Shown here in pieces: positions 63,975 through 64,000 of a stretch of DNA of 64,000 nucleotides (positions are counted from its first letter, which is position 1; each line of letters starts with the position of its first letter). The stretch is from CAZSDW01 sp964605705 (GTDB lineage: Bacteria > Fidelibacterota > UBA2242). The notes under the pieces are model-generated. The model was given only the letters and a program-made list of their open reading frames with translations, made no database searches and was not told where the DNA came from. The position numbers and the translations under genes were made by a program. The DNA is taken from the NCBI GenBank assembly GCA_964605705.1, contig CAZSDW010000013.1:13679-77678 (forward strand). Direction: 5' to 3'.

Positions 63975-64000
63975 ATGAAGAATTACTTTACTATAATAGT
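63975..64000 (+). CDS. Start of a further gene, cut by the window end
   Basis: ATG at 63975, with GTGGAG at 63963-63968, opens MKNYFTII, which looks like the beginning of another signal peptide. Only eight codons are visible. Confidence 0.45.

Noticed and set aside
1..64000. tRNA, rRNA, CRISPR, integrase, transposase or phage genes
   Set aside because: I looked for cloverleaf-like segments, IS-type inverted ends and recombinase motifs on both strands and saw none I could support.

Overview
The window is a 64 kb stretch from a Gram-negative bacterium specialised in plant cell-wall uronic-acid polysaccharides. Every gene I can support lies on the + strand. Nine proteins end in a carboxy-terminal secretion/sorting domain with the core NYPNPFNP or a close variant. 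A TonB-dependent receptor, a PorV/PorQ-family protein and a hybrid two-component regulator are also present. Together these point to the FCB group (Bacteroidetes, Ignavibacteria, Calditrichota, KSB1-like and relatives). No SusD is visible, many genes have strong AGGAG-type ribosome binding sites, and several possible promoters look like TTGACA-17-TANNNT. I therefore favour a non-Bacteroidetes FCB lineage such as a Calditrichota/KSB1/Ignavibacteria relative. This is inference; no rRNA or other marker gene is in the window.

Region 1 (1-14040) is one compact operon for uronate uptake and catabolism. It holds a TRAP transporter (dctP end, dctQ, dctM), an SDR fructuronate reductase (UxuB type), 6-phosphogluconate dehydrogenase, KduD, a LarA-superfamily nickel-pincer protein, a PfkB kinase (KdgK type), a HAD hydrolase, the tagaturonate/fructuronate epimerase UxaE, and a 1379-residue hybrid histidine kinase/AraC regulator. 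A short hairpin terminator follows. Galacturonate and glucuronate would both be routed through fructuronate and mannonate. UxaC, UxuA, KduI and KDPG aldolase are not in the window.

Region 2 (14085-41165) is a pectin degradation cluster: a beta-helix protein, two PL1 pectate lyases, the TonB receptor with a 723-residue surface protein and a PorV-like protein, GH105, a CE12-type acetylesterase fusion, two CE8 pectinesterases, a 1437-residue six-repeat protein, an alpha/beta-hydrolase esterase, a PL10 pectate lyase and a GH28 polygalacturonase. Region 3 (41547-46878) holds a 1282-residue CotH/lamin-tail protein and a Tat-type DUF362 protein. Region 4 (46906-59186) is a glucuronoxylan module: an unassigned helical-barrel glycosidase-like protein, GH31, GH43, GH67 alpha-glucuronidase, GH10 xylanase, GH105 and GH30 glucuronoxylanase. 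Sorting tails are found on likely front-line enzymes (both PL1, one CE8, GH30) and are missing from most oligosaccharide-processing enzymes. This suggests surface depolymerisation followed by periplasmic trimming, then uronate import through TRAP.

Region 5 (about 59187-64000) is different in kind. It is clearly AT-richer and holds small secreted proteins with no obvious sugar role. They are a tail-bearing 220-residue protein, a TPR protein, a transglutaminase-like protein whose signal peptide is broken by an in-frame TGA, two paralogues sharing a perfect 415-bp repeat, and a lipoprotein. This looks like an accessory island and is the part least explained by known families.
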